DNA from: Cyanobacteriota bacterium SRBZ.bins.94.201705
GTDB lineage: Bacteria; Cyanobacteriota; Cyanobacteriia; Cyanobacteriales; Cyanobacteriaceae
DNA length: 64,000 nucleotides
Reading direction: 5' to 3'
NCBI GenBank assembly: GCA_030549855.1
Contig: JAUQQP010000039.1
Span: 40,866 to 104,865 of the forward strand
The translations under genes were made by a program, and so were the position numbers. Below the pieces are notes generated by a model that made no database searches, was not told the DNA's origin, and saw nothing but the letters and a program-made list of their open reading frames with translations. Shown piece by piece: positions 52,268 through 60,800 of this stretch. Position 1 is the first letter of the stretch. Each line of letters begins with the position of its first letter.

Positions 52268-52690
52268 ATGAGTATGAAATTTTATCAGGAAATTCTGCAA
52301 ATCCCCACTCGTGGTAAGTGTCTCCACAATATTACCCCCCTGGTAGACAAAGTCGTCGCTAATTCTGGCATTCAAACCGGATTATGCACAGTTTTTATCC
52401 TCCACACTAGTGCCAGTTTAATTATCCAAGAAAATGCTGATCCTGATGTCTTGGCAGATTTGAGTAACTTCTTCCAAAAACTGGTGCCTGAAGATGCCTA
52501 CTATCTCCATAGTGCCGAAGGAAAAGACGATATGCCAAGTCATATTCGCTCTGTATTAACTAAGACTTCAGAAAATTTGATAGTGCGTCAAGGTCGTTTA
52601 TTATTAGGTACATGGCAAGGTATTTATGTTTGGGAGCACCGCAGTCGCTCTTATAATAGAAAAGTAGCCGTTCATGTCCAAGGAGAATGA
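52268..52690 (+). CDS. YjbQ/UPF0047 family protein
   Basis: A 140-aa protein of the YjbQ family, some of whose members show thiamine phosphate synthase activity in vitro; the physiological function is not settled. The family signature is visible: LHTSASLIIQENADPDV, followed by DAYYLHSAEGKDDMPSHI and GTWQGIYVWEHRS with the conserved His and Arg. It starts about 65 bp after the bacterioferritin pair and may be read through. Its last codons lie in a direct repeat that continues downstream. Confidence 0.9.
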   Translation: MSMKFYQEILQIPTRGKCLHNITPLVDKVVANSGIQTGLCTVFILHTSASLIIQENADPDVLADLSNFFQKLVPEDAYYLHSAEGKDDMPSHIRSVLTKTSENLIVRQGRLLLGTWQGIYVWEHRSRSYNRKVAVHVQGE

Positions 52691-52810
52691 TACACCCATA
52701 ATTATCCCCAGGGATTGCCGTTGGCTTTACAGTATAACAGTAGCTGTTCATTTCCCAAAGGAGGTGGTATACTCATAATTGCCCCTAGGCATTGCTGTTT
52801 GCTTCCAACT
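52663..52810 (+). repeat. 76-bp degenerate direct repeat overlapping the yjbQ 3' end
   Basis: The block from 52663 (AGTAGCCGTTCATGTCC) recurs at 52739 (AGTAGCTGTTCATTTCC), a period of 76 bp, with decay and indels; both contain ACTCATAATT-like and GCATTGCTGTT-like segments. The first copy contains the yjbQ stop codon; the second is non-coding. A partial tandem duplication is the simplest explanation. Confidence 0.65.
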
Positions 52811-53571
52811 CGTCACAAGCAACATAAGTAGAAATAAGCTCTCCCAAAAAGGGCGTTTGGCTTTTACAATAGGGTAGACTAAGAGTGGCTTTGTGTCACA
52901 TTCTCCGTTTAACTTTTAGGAATAAAATCCCCGGGTTTGCCTCTATTGTCTGCCAAGTTTCTCCTAAACTAACCTCCCTGAATGCTAATATCGAATGACA
53001 CAAATTTTTTCATCAGTTTTTGGGCACAAACCAGTGGTTCTATTGTTACTATAACCAGGGAGAATAGTAATGGGAAAAAGAGAAACAAAGATTTGTCTAA
53101 CTGACTGAGTAACTAACAACTAAACAGCACAAATTCAACCTGCTTGGGGGAGTAACTTACAAACATATAGCAGGGGAAACCTTATCCTTTTTGTTGGAGG
53201 GGAAATGTTTACTCTAAGGGGTGACTGGAGGGTTTCTATAGGTATGGCATGGCAGTTGGGAAACAGGCGGTTGACTATAAATGGTTGACTATAGATGGTT
53301 AACTGTTGGTGGTAGATTGTAGACGGTTAACTGCAGGTGGCTGACAGATGGTTGACTGTAGATGGTTAACTGTTGGTGGTAGATTGTAGACGGTTAACTG
53401 CAGGTGGCTAACAGATGGTTGACTATAGATGGTTAACTGTTGGTGGTAGATTGTAGACGGTTAACTGCAGGTGGCTAACAGGTGGTTTGCTATAGGGGGA
53501 GACAGTCTGTCAGTATTATACCACTGGGGAGGGCAGTTGACTAGAAAAGGCTCTGATAGGAGGAAGGGATG
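52691..53571. other. Long intergenic region without a gene
   Basis: 880 bp between yjbQ and the convergent solute-binding gene. It holds the duplicated yjbQ tail, an unremarkable AT-rich portion (52810-53265) and the 67-bp tandem repeats (53267-53495). A GCTTTTACAATAGGGTA segment near 52858 recalls GCCTTTTACAATAGGATA near 44858. No frame has coding character. Confidence 0.6.
53294..53494 (+). repeat. 67-bp tandem repeat, three copies
   Basis: Units begin at 53294, 53361 and 53428, an exact 67-bp period, with a few substitutions and a partial lead-in from 53267. Each unit is itself built from 12-15 bp modules of GGTTGACTATAGAT and GGTTAACTGNNGGTGG type. The high similarity between copies implies recent expansion. 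It lies just past the end of the minus-strand solute-binding gene. Confidence 0.85.
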
Positions 53572-54387
53572 TTAGTATAGTATAGCAGTGGGTAAGCCCC
53601 AAAATTGTGCCTTCTCCTTCAACCAGCCTTCCCCTTTCCAGCGGCGGATGACTTGGTTTATTTTATCCTGAAGGGTTAGACTTTCTCTCCCCTTGGGAAA
53701 CACAATAGCAAGAGGATAACTGCCAAAGGTGGTGGGAAGGAGTCGATAGTAGGGGTTTTCTCTTACCCAACCCGTCAAAACAGTGACGTCTCCGGCAAAT
53801 CCCTCCACCTCCCCTTTTTCCATCAAATCTAAGGCTTCTTGGTAACTGACAACCCCCCTCAATTTAGCCTTAGGCAGATGATACTGGATGTCGGCAATGG
53901 AGCGAGAATAGTATAAAACGGCAATAACTTTAGGGGGGGAGTAAGAAGAAAAAGGAGAATCGGCTTTGACAACAATGCCAGTGGCACTGAGATAATAATA
54001 GTCACTAAAGTCTACCACCTGTTGACGAGAAGAGTTGAGGGTGACAGAGGCAATGACAAAATCTACCTGATTGTCAATGACGGCTAAAAGACGTTGTTGG
54101 TTAAAAAGAGGCACAAAGACAACGGCATTTTCATCCCCTAACAATTCTCGGGCTAAACCACGGGCAATGTCAATCTCAAAACCCACAAGATTCCCATCGG
54201 CATCTCTAAAAGCCAAGGGGGGAAGATTATCTTTAACTCCTACAATTAATTTCCCCCTCCTCTGGATTGTCACCCATTTGTCTCGAGACGTCTGCTGGGA
54301 GACAACAATCCTCACATTAGCCAGGGGAAAAGGGGGAAAGAGGAATAAAACAGTCGCAAATAAGAGAAAAAACCCCTTAGGCTTCAT
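53572..54387 (-). CDS. Amino-acid-type ABC transporter substrate-binding protein
   Basis: A 271-aa family 3 solute-binding protein. The signal peptide is 1-24 (hydrophobic FFLLFATVLFLFPPF). GKLIVGVKDNLPPLAFRD is the start of the ligand domain, NLVGFEIDIARGLARELLG is the hinge region signature, and the C-terminal TLQDKINQVIRRWKGEGWL ends the fold. Cognate permease and ATPase genes are absent. Ligand may be a polar amino acid. It starts 12 bp after the end of the DUF4330 gene on the same strand. Confidence 0.87.
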   Translation of the reverse strand: MKPKGFFLLFATVLFLFPPFPLANVRIVVSQQTSRDKWVTIQRRGKLIVGVKDNLPPLAFRDADGNLVGFEIDIARGLARELLGDENAVVFVPLFNQQRLLAVIDNQVDFVIASVTLNSSRQQVVDFSDYYYLSATGIVVKADSPFSSYSPPKVIAVLYYSRSIADIQYHLPKAKLRGVVSYQEALDLMEKGEVEGFAGDVTVLTGWVRENPYYRLLPTTFGSYPLAIVFPKGRESLTLQDKINQVIRRWKGEGWLKEKAQFWGLPTAILY

Positions 54388-54399
54388 GGATGGAGTGAA

Positions 54400-54930
54400 T
54401 TAGCTGGCTTTATGTACATCAATTACACTGCCACGGAAATTATAAGTACTACCGTCCAATTCCAAAACAGTCCCAATTTTCACCTTTTGATTGGCTAACA
54501 CCACACCGTCGTCGGTGACTAGCCCCCTACCATGCATATATATTATCATGTCAGTACTCAAATCTACCACAGGACGAGGATCAGGCATGGGTTTAAGACT
54601 CCCATCGGGTTGTGGTGCTAGAACATACCGGGGTAATTCTTCTACCTCGTCGATGGTTAAACTGCCAGCAGGCTCATTTCTCACTAAGATTTTAACATCA
54701 GTCCCCTTCAAGGATTGCATAAACTGTTTACCATTTCTGACACTTAAGCCTCTCACTAGCAATTCCACTTCGACTTTTTCGCCGCCACCGCCTACCATTT
54801 GGGCGATTGTGCCTTTAGGGCCAGGTACTACAAATATACCTATTAAAGTTAGCACCACTACCAGAATTGCCCCCAAATCTAGAATGTTAATCCTACCAAA
54901 TAGACGTCCCTTCGAGTCGATGATGTTCAT
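54400..54930 (-). CDS. DUF4330 domain protein with membrane anchor
   Basis: A 176-aa protein. An N-terminal helix (ILDLGAILVVVLTLIGIFVV) anchors it; the rest is the DUF4330 domain found in many cyanobacteria. Notable strands are EVELLVRGLSVRNGKQF and LTIDEVEELPRYV. Role unknown. Its start faces ispF, divergent, with a 115-bp gap that probably holds both promoters. Confidence 0.85.
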   Translation of the reverse strand: MNIIDSKGRLFGRINILDLGAILVVVLTLIGIFVVPGPKGTIAQMVGGGGEKVEVELLVRGLSVRNGKQFMQSLKGTDVKILVRNEPAGSLTIDEVEELPRYVLAPQPDGSLKPMPDPRPVVDLSTDMIIYMHGRGLVTDDGVVLANQKVKIGTVLELDGSTYNFRGSVIDVHKAS

Positions 54931-55045
54931 TTTTCCGTCTTTGCCACAGACAACGCCAACAACCCCTCACAATATATCATATTCCCCCACCGAACCAACA
55001 AGGGTATAATGCAACCTGATGTCTGGTGTCATAGGGGGATAAATC

Positions 55046-55528
55046 ATGGTAAACATCAGAGTTGGTAATGGCTATGATATACACCGTCTAGCAGAGGGAA
55101 GGAAATTAATCCTGGGGGGGGTAGAAATTCCACATACCATGGGGTTACTTGGACATAGTGACGCAGATGTCCTAACCCATGCTATAATGGATGCCCTGTT
55201 GGGTGCCCTAAGTTTGGGGGATATTGGTCATTATTTTCCCCCCTCCGATGCTAAGTGGGCTGGGGCTAATAGTTTAGATTTGTTAACACAAGTATGCCAA
55301 ATAGTGAAAAAAGAAGGCTGGCAGGTGGGAAACATCGATAGTGTTATTGTAGCTGAACGTCCTAAACTTAAACCCTATATCCCTTCCATGATACACTCCT
55401 TAGCTGGTAGGATGAATATCGAGCCTAACAGAATTAGCATCAAAGCCACTACTAATGAAAAACTAGGCCCTATTGGTAGGGAGGAAGGTATTTGTGCCTA
55501 TGCTGTAGCTTTACTTTATCGCGATTAA
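55046..55528 (+). CDS. ispF: 2-C-methyl-D-erythritol 2,4-cyclodiphosphate synthase
   Basis: A 160-aa MEP-pathway enzyme making the cyclic diphosphate on the way to isoprenoids. The zinc ligands are in [10 protein letters not shown] (Asp, His) and [29 protein letters not shown] is the C-terminal signature. Complete. It is followed about 100 bp later by ctaC. Confidence 0.96.
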   Translation: MVNIRVGNGYDIHRLAEGRKLILGGVEIPHTMGLLGHSDADVLTHAIMDALLGALSLGDIGHYFPPSDAKWAGANSLDLLTQVCQIVKKEGWQVGNIDSVIVAERPKLKPYIPSMIHSLAGRMNIEPNRISIKATTNEKLGPIGREEGICAYAVALLYRD

Positions 55529-55628
55529 CAAAACTTAACACAAAGTATAAGAAAAGTGTGCCATCCCTGGGAAGTTGACGTATCCTAAAAAAATGAAACT
55601 GTAGACCAGTGGTAGGTGCCAAGAAAAA

Positions 55629-56573
55629 GTGAATATACCCAGTAATATTATCACCCTACTGGCAGGGATTTTTCTAACGTTAATCAGTCTGTGGTATGGG
55701 CAACACCATGGATTGATGCCAGCAGCTGCGTCGGAAGAAGCTAAGGCGGTGGATGAGTTGTTCAACTTCATGATGACTATTGCCACTGGCTTGTTTCTAC
55801 TGGTGGAAGGGGTGTTAGTTTACTGCGTTATCCGATTCAGAAGAAAAAGAGGCGATCGCACCGACGGCCCACCAGTGGAAGGGAATGTGCCTCTGGAAAT
55901 ACTCTGGACAGCCATTCCCACTATCATTGTTTTTATTCTGGCCCTCTATAGCTTTGAAGTATACAACAGTTTAGGGGGTTTGGATGTGGACACCAGCAAA
56001 GATTTGCCCGCCAGTCGTCTGGAGATGGCCGATGAGGAGGAAAACCATCATCATCACCACTTAGTAGCCCTTAACCCCCATGGGGGGCATTTAGCCTTAG
56101 GTATTGGCAGTGGTAAAGCGGATTTAGAGGTAGAGGTAAATGCCATTCAATATGCCTGGATTTTCACCTACCCCGACACTGGCATTATCTCGGGAGAATT
56201 ACACGTGCCCGTCAACAAACGGGTAAGATTAAAAATGAAGGCTGGGGATGTAATCCATGCTTTTTGGGTGCCCCAGTTGAGACTCAAACAAGACGTTATT
56301 CCTGGCAGGGAGTCAGAATTGTCCTTTAAACCCACTAAAATCGGCCGTTATCCCATCATCTGTGCCGAATTGTGTGGGGCATACCATGGAGGCATGAAAA
56401 CTACCCTCTATGTAGAAAGCGAGGAAGACTACCAACAATGGGTAGAGAAAAATCTCATTGCCCAAACCCAAGATAATCCCTCCCCACCCAGTGGATATAA
56501 GCCCCATCCCTTGGCTGGCGTCACCCGGGATACTCTCGCCCAAATACCTCATATTCCCCCTCAGTCTCTATAA
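55629..56573 (+). CDS. ctaC: Cytochrome c oxidase subunit II
   Basis: A 314-aa subunit that accepts electrons from cytochrome c6 or plastocyanin at CuA. Two N-terminal helices precede it (NIITLLAGIFLTLISLWYG and FMMTIATGLFLLVEGV). The CuA ligands are the His in GDVIHAFWVPQLRLKQD and the CAELCGAYHGGM motif. A His-rich insertion (NHHHHH, then NPHGGH) lies just before the beta domain. A GTG at 55629 is the likely start. First gene of the ctaCDE operon, with ctaD starting 12 bp later. Confidence 0.93.
   Translation: MNIPSNIITLLAGIFLTLISLWYGQHHGLMPAAASEEAKAVDELFNFMMTIATGLFLLVEGVLVYCVIRFRRKRGDRTDGPPVEGNVPLEILWTAIPTIIVFILALYSFEVYNSLGGLDVDTSKDLPASRLEMADEEENHHHHHLVALNPHGGHLALGIGSGKADLEVEVNAIQYAWIFTYPDTGIISGELHVPVNKRVRLKMKAGDVIHAFWVPQLRLKQDVIPGRESELSFKPTKIGRYPIICAELCGAYHGGMKTTLYVESEEDYQQWVEKNLIAQTQDNPSPPSGYKPHPLAGVTRDTLAQIPHIPPQSL
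55852..55859. repeat. HIP1 palindrome (GCGATCGC)
   Basis: A single HIP1 octamer within ctaC. It was the only copy I noticed in the window, so HIP1 does not appear enriched in this genome, in contrast to many cyanobacteria. Confidence 0.6.
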
Positions 56574-56585
56574 TTTTGTCCTTGT

Positions 56586-58256
56586 ATGCCTATGGTCAGC
56601 AATACAGAAGTAGTAAAAAAAGAGCACAGAGAAAGAAGAGAAAGAAGGCTAATAGACTATTTCACCTTTAATACTGATCACAAGGTAATTGGCATTCAGT
56701 ATCTAGTAACCTCTTTCCTGTTTTACTTCATAGGGGGCGCTTTTGCAGAGGCAATGCGTACGGAATTGGCTACCCCCAATCCGGATTTTCTCTCCCCAGA
56801 ATTATACAATCAGATGTTCACCCTCCACGGGACTATCATGATTTTCTTATGGATTGTGCCGGCTGGGGCGGCGTTTGCCAACTATCTGATTCCCCTGATG
56901 ATTGGGGCAGAGGATATGGCCTTTCCCCGTCTCAACGCGGTGGCTTTCTGGTTGTTGCCGCCGGGTGGCCTCTTGTTGATAGCCAGTTTGCTGGTAGGGG
57001 CGCCTCAAGCGGGTTGGACTTCTTATCCCCCCCTCAGTCTGATGACGGGTAAATGGGGGCAAGAGATGTGGATTTTGAGTATACTACTGTTGGGCACTTC
57101 TTCCATCCTAGGGGCAATTAATTTTGCTACCACCATCCTCAAAATGCGGATAAAAGACATGGACTTACATAGTATGCCCCTTTTCTGTTGGTCAATGTTG
57201 GCCACTTCTGCCCTTATTCTTCTGTCCACCCCCGTATTGGCCTCTGCTTTAATCCTTCTCTCCTTTGACTTAATTGCAGGCACCAGCTTTTTCAACCCGG
57301 CAGGTGGGGGTGACCCTGTAGTATATCAGCACTTGTTCTGGTTTTACTCTCACCCAGCGGTATATATCATGATTTTGCCCTTTTTTGGGGTAATCTCCGA
57401 GGTAATTCCCGTCCATTCCCGCAAGCCTATCTTCGGCTATCGTGCCATTGCCTATTCTAGTCTGGCCATTAGCTTTTTAGGATTGATAGTTTGGGCGCAC
57501 CACATGTTTACCAGTGGCACCCCTGGCTGGTTACGGATGTTTTTCATGGCCACTACCATGTTAGTAGCCGTGCCTACTGGCATTAAAGTATTTAGTTGGT
57601 GTGCTACCATGTGGGGGGGCAAGATTTCTCTTAATACCCCTATGTTATTCGCCATCGGTTTTGTCTCTTCCTTCCTCATTGGTGGCTTGACGGGAGTGAT
57701 GCTAGCCTCTGTGCCTTTTGACATTCATGTCCATGATACCTATTTTGTAGTAGGTCACTTCCATTATGTGTTGTTTGGAGGCTCAGCCTTAGCCTTGTTT
57801 GCCGGCTTCTATCACTGGTTTCCCAAAATGACAGGCAAAAACTACAACGAGACTTTGGGGCGGTTACATTTTATTCTCACCTTCCTGGGATTCAATATCA
57901 CCTTTATGCCCATGCACCAGTTGGGACTAATGGGGATGAATAGGCGTATTGCCTTGTATGATCCTTCCTTTCAACCTCTTAATTTGATTAGCACCGCCGG
58001 CGCCTACTTGCTGGCTATTTCTACCATTCCTTTCATTATAAACGTAGTATGGAGTCTTTTAAAGGGCACTAAGGCGGAAAGGAATCCCTGGAATGCCCTC
58101 ACCCTAGAATGGCAAACTGCCTCTCCCCCCGTCATGGAAAACTTTGAAGAGGAGCCTATCTTATGGAGTGGCCCGTATGACTACGGTATCGACACCTCTC
58201 CTGAAGCCACTGCCCAATCCGTCGAGGAAATGTTAGCGGATGTAGCCAGTAAGTAG
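56586..58256 (+). CDS. ctaD: Cytochrome c oxidase subunit I, A2 type
   Basis: A 556-aa twelve-helix heme-copper subunit. The heme and CuB ligands are visible (LHGTIMIFLW; the YSHPAVY motif; WAHHMFTSG; HFHYVLFGG). The YSHP motif instead of GHPE marks the A2 subgroup, in which the D-channel glutamate is replaced. Ends with a charged tail typical of cyanobacteria. It may act in the thylakoid or the cytoplasmic membrane; that cannot be decided. ctaE follows after 18 bp. Confidence 0.95.
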   Translation: MPMVSNTEVVKKEHRERRERRLIDYFTFNTDHKVIGIQYLVTSFLFYFIGGAFAEAMRTELATPNPDFLSPELYNQMFTLHGTIMIFLWIVPAGAAFANYLIPLMIGAEDMAFPRLNAVAFWLLPPGGLLLIASLLVGAPQAGWTSYPPLSLMTGKWGQEMWILSILLLGTSSILGAINFATTILKMRIKDMDLHSMPLFCWSMLATSALILLSTPVLASALILLSFDLIAGTSFFNPAGGGDPVVYQHLFWFYSHPAVYIMILPFFGVISEVIPVHSRKPIFGYRAIAYSSLAISFLGLIVWAHHMFTSGTPGWLRMFFMATTMLVAVPTGIKVFSWCATMWGGKISLNTPMLFAIGFVSSFLIGGLTGVMLASVPFDIHVHDTYFVVGHFHYVLFGGSALALFAGFYHWFPKMTGKNYNETLGRLHFILTFLGFNITFMPMHQLGLMGMNRRIALYDPSFQPLNLISTAGAYLLAISTIPFIINVVWSLLKGTKAERNPWNALTLEWQTASPPVMENFEEEPILWSGPYDYGIDTSPEATAQSVEEMLADVASK

Positions 58257-58274
58257 TATTAGTAACAAATACCC

Positions 58275-58883
58275 ATGACCACTACAACCATTGAAAGTCA
58301 AGTTGCCCTGGAAGCCAAAGGCCGTCACCATCATCACCCCGACCATCGTCTATTTGGGTTAATATTGTTTCTGGTGGCGGAGGGAATGATTTTTTTCGGG
58401 TTATTTAGTGCCTATTTAATCTATTTTGCCACCATTCCCCAATGGCCCTTTGGCATTGAATTGGACTTGTTTCTCCCCAGCATTAATACCCTTATCCTGA
58501 TTAGTAGTAGTTTTGTAATGCACCAGGGGCAAAGGGCGATTAAAAAAGACGATGTGAGGGGTTTACAATTCTGGTTTAGCCTCACCGCCATTATGGGGAT
58601 TATATTCCTACTGGGGCAAGGTTACGAGTATACCCATGCTGGTTTTGGCTTGACAGACAATCTTTTTGCTAGTTGTTTTTATGTGTTAACAGGCTTCCAT
58701 GGCTTACACGTTACCGCCGGTTTGCTGTTTATTTTTGCCACCCTCTGGCGCTCTTTTATACCGGGGCATTATTCTAAAGAGAGACACTTTGGGGTAGAAG
58801 CCTCGGAATTGTATTGGCATTTTGTAGATGTAGTTTGGATTGTCCTGTTCACCCTAGTGTATCTTTTACCATTAACTCGATAG
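58275..58883 (+). CDS. ctaE: Cytochrome c oxidase subunit III
   Basis: A 202-aa five-helix subunit III, shorter than the mitochondrial seven-helix form. GFHGLHVTAGLLFI and LYWHFVDVVWIVLFTLVYL are diagnostic. A histidine cluster (RHHHHPDHR) lies near residue 17, echoing the His-rich stretch in subunit II. Third gene of ctaCDE. A hairpin made of two G/C runs follows the stop. Confidence 0.93.
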   Translation: MTTTTIESQVALEAKGRHHHHPDHRLFGLILFLVAEGMIFFGLFSAYLIYFATIPQWPFGIELDLFLPSINTLILISSSFVMHQGQRAIKKDDVRGLQFWFSLTAIMGIIFLLGQGYEYTHAGFGLTDNLFASCFYVLTGFHGLHVTAGLLFIFATLWRSFIPGHYSKERHFGVEASELYWHFVDVVWIVLFTLVYLLPLTR

Positions 58884-58892
58884 GACTACAAG

Positions 58893-58916
58893 AGGGGGGA
58901 CACTACTAACCCCCCT
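58893..58916. terminator. Inverted repeat between convergent ctaE and prx
   Basis: AGGGGGG (58893-58899) pairs with CCCCCCT (58910-58916) with a 10-nt loop. No T-run on either strand, so a bidirectional terminator is possible but weak. Confidence 0.45.
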
Positions 58917-58930
58917 TCTAACAGCCTATC

Positions 58931-59368
58931 TTACTTGCCTATGTTGGCTAGGATGTCTTGGGCATGGGTGTCTACTTTGACTTTCTCATCCACATGGGTG
59001 ATAACACCTTCAGGGTTAATGATGTAAGTCACCCGTTTGGCATAACCACCACCATCCACATCATAGGCTTTGGTGATACTGCCGTCGGTATCTGCCAGTA
59101 GTTTGAAGGGTAAACCATATTTCTCCTTAAACCTCTTGTGAGAGGCTTCGTCGTCTCTGCTTACCCCCAACACTACTATATCTTTGTTTTTAAACTCTTC
59201 ATATTTATCCCGGAAACTTTGGGCTTCTTTGGTGCAGCCAGGGGTATCGTCTTTGGGATAGAAGTATAATACCACTACCTTGCCTGCATAGTCAGACAGA
59301 GAGACAGTATTCCCCTCATCATCCTTGGCAGTAAAATTGGGCGCTTTTGTGCCTACTGCTAAAACCAT
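58931..59368 (-). CDS. Peroxiredoxin, BCP/PrxQ family, one-Cys
   Basis: A 145-aa thiol peroxidase. FYPKDDTPGCTKEAQSFRD contains the peroxidatic Cys45; the resolving Cys five residues later is Gln50, and there is no other cysteine in the chain. So it is a one-Cys enzyme that needs an external thiol. The rest is typical (YDVDGGGYAKRVTYIINPEG). It removes hydroperoxides in the cytosol. Convergent with the ctaCDE operon. Confidence 0.92.
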   Translation of the reverse strand: MVLAVGTKAPNFTAKDDEGNTVSLSDYAGKVVVLYFYPKDDTPGCTKEAQSFRDKYEEFKNKDIVVLGVSRDDEASHKRFKEKYGLPFKLLADTDGSITKAYDVDGGGYAKRVTYIINPEGVITHVDEKVKVDTHAQDILANIGK

Positions 59369-59430
59369 ATTCCTCTCCTAGAATTGAATATAACATGTTT
59401 CTTTTTCTACTTTACAATACTTAACAAAAT

Positions 59431-59747
59431 ATGAGAATACCCCTGCCCCAAAAACCTCTTACTATCTACGATTATCAGGACATAAGTCTCGTTTTTTCTA
59501 TAGACAATTTTCAATCATTTCTATTAGATTTAATAACTGCAATTCCTGGAAAATGGGAATTACAACCGACAACCACTAGGGCTGATTGTTACACTTTTTG
59601 TTTCAAAAATATCAGCATTACCCTAGAAAACAACCAGATTTCCTTCTCGGGGAAATAGAAGCGGTGATTGACAAATTTTTTCTCACCTACATTAAACCAA
59701 AAAACCAGAAGACACAACTAGTTTTTAGGAAAACCGATGGCAAATAA
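59431..59747 (+). pseudogene. Small gene interrupted by a single-base frameshift
   Basis: The frame starting at 59431 encodes 75 aa and stops with TAG at 59656. Adding one G in the GGGG run at 59649-59652 lets the reading continue through 31 residues beginning EIEAVIDKFFLTYIKPKN to a TAA at 59745, giving a protein of about 106 aa of uniform composition. It is either a real frameshift mutation or a sequencing error. No family was recognised. It lies divergent from the peroxiredoxin gene. Confidence 0.55.
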
Positions 59748-59987
59748 GAGGACAAAAACCCAAAAAGATAATGCTAGCTAAATTTTGTCTACCAGCTGGA
59801 AGATAAAAGGGTCACAATAAGCCTCATAGACAGCCATTTGAAAAAGGACAAACAACAGCATTCTTGTCTACTATTTAAAGGAATTGCTCAACCAGAGGGG
59901 GTAACTGATATAATGAGGGTTTGTCGTCTGTATCATAACTGGTTCAATCAGATAGTAAATCGGGACTTTATTGGCTGTTTATAAAAA
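59748..59987. other. Short intergenic spacer
   Basis: 240 bp between the frameshifted gene and the repeat-containing protein. AT-rich, no gene, no clear hairpin. It includes an ACAAACAACAGCATTCTTGTC segment without a complementary arm. Confidence 0.5.
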
Positions 59988-60632
59988 TTATTTTCCCCCC
60001 TCCAAAGCCTGTAAATATTCTATAGCCGCCTGCAGACGAGATGGGTAAGATTGGGCAAATTGTTCAAACCAAAAGCCTTCATCCGAGTAGGGGTCTAAAT
60101 TTTTTAAGAATTCCTCTGCTTTTTGGACGATTTGTTTTTCTTTCCTTCTCCTTTCTGCCTCCTGTCTTCTAATTTCCTCTACATCTTGCCAGGTATTTTT
60201 ATTAGATTCTGTCTTTCTTTTTTCCTCAAATTGTCTGGTAATATCAGCGAAAAGCGATGGGGTATCGCCGGTATTATTCAGCTGTGGTTTAGGCTTATTT
60301 TTTTCCTTAAATTGTCTTTCTATGTCGGAAAACAAGTCACCGGAAATGTTTTTCCTGTCTGAGGGGTTAGATTGGGATTTATTCTTCTCCTTAAACCGCC
60401 TTTCTATATCGGAAAACAAATCGTTATTTCCTTGATTTTTGGGGGCAGTATTATCTGTAAGTGGGGGGGAAGAATTGTTGTCCTTTTTCTGCTTAAATTG
60501 CCTTTCAACTTCCTGTAAAGCCTCGTCTAGGCCAGAGGGGGGGACATTATCTGTTGCTGACTTGTTTTTGTTTTGGAAACTCTTTTCAATACTGGCAAAA
60601 AACCCGTCAATATCACCGGCACCCATGGCCAT
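59988..60632 (-). CDS. Repeat protein resembling the Slr1339 salt-stress family
   Basis: A 214-aa hydrophilic protein. Five repeats of about 30-38 aa share the pattern LF(S/A)DI(E/T)RQFKEKNK (for example DLFSDIERRFKEKNK and DLFSDIERQFKEKNK). The linkers are Asn/Pro-rich. The last 60 residues form a helical domain (LKNLDPYSDEGFWFEQFAQ and YPSRLQAAIEYLQAL) that I associate with proteins named Slr1339 family salt stress protein; that link is from memory. It may bind a partner through its repeats. Solitary gene. Confidence 0.6.
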   Translation of the reverse strand: MAMGAGDIDGFFASIEKSFQNKNKSATDNVPPSGLDEALQEVERQFKQKKDNNSSPPLTDNTAPKNQGNNDLFSDIERRFKEKNKSQSNPSDRKNISGDLFSDIERQFKEKNKPKPQLNNTGDTPSLFADITRQFEEKRKTESNKNTWQDVEEIRRQEAERRRKEKQIVQKAEEFLKNLDPYSDEGFWFEQFAQSYPSRLQAAIEYLQALEGGK

Positions 60633-60724
60633 TGCCCCAAAAAAGTTAGAGAAGCCCTATTCTTATTGTAGCCGGAGAGGGGAAAAAAGAAAATAGGGGT
60701 AACTGGGGGAAAGGGGCAAAAGGA

Positions 60725-60789
60725 TAAACCCAGCAGAAGAACAAGCCGGCGGGCAAAAACAAGCCAAAGGATAGAGACAAGCCCTATCC
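60725..60789 (-). repeat. Three GGCTTGT-core repeats
   Basis: On the minus strand three GGCTTGT cores follow each other about 18-20 bp apart. The clearest unit is 60769-60789: GGATAG and CTATCC form a perfect 6-bp stem around GGCTTGTCT. It is nearly the same as the copy at 35770-35788. They lie just past the metE stop codon. Confidence 0.65.
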
Positions 60790-60800
60790 ATACAAGAATA

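Noticed and set aside
53267..53495. CRISPR array
   Set aside because: The 67-bp repeats are contiguous and carry no unique spacers, and no cas genes are present.
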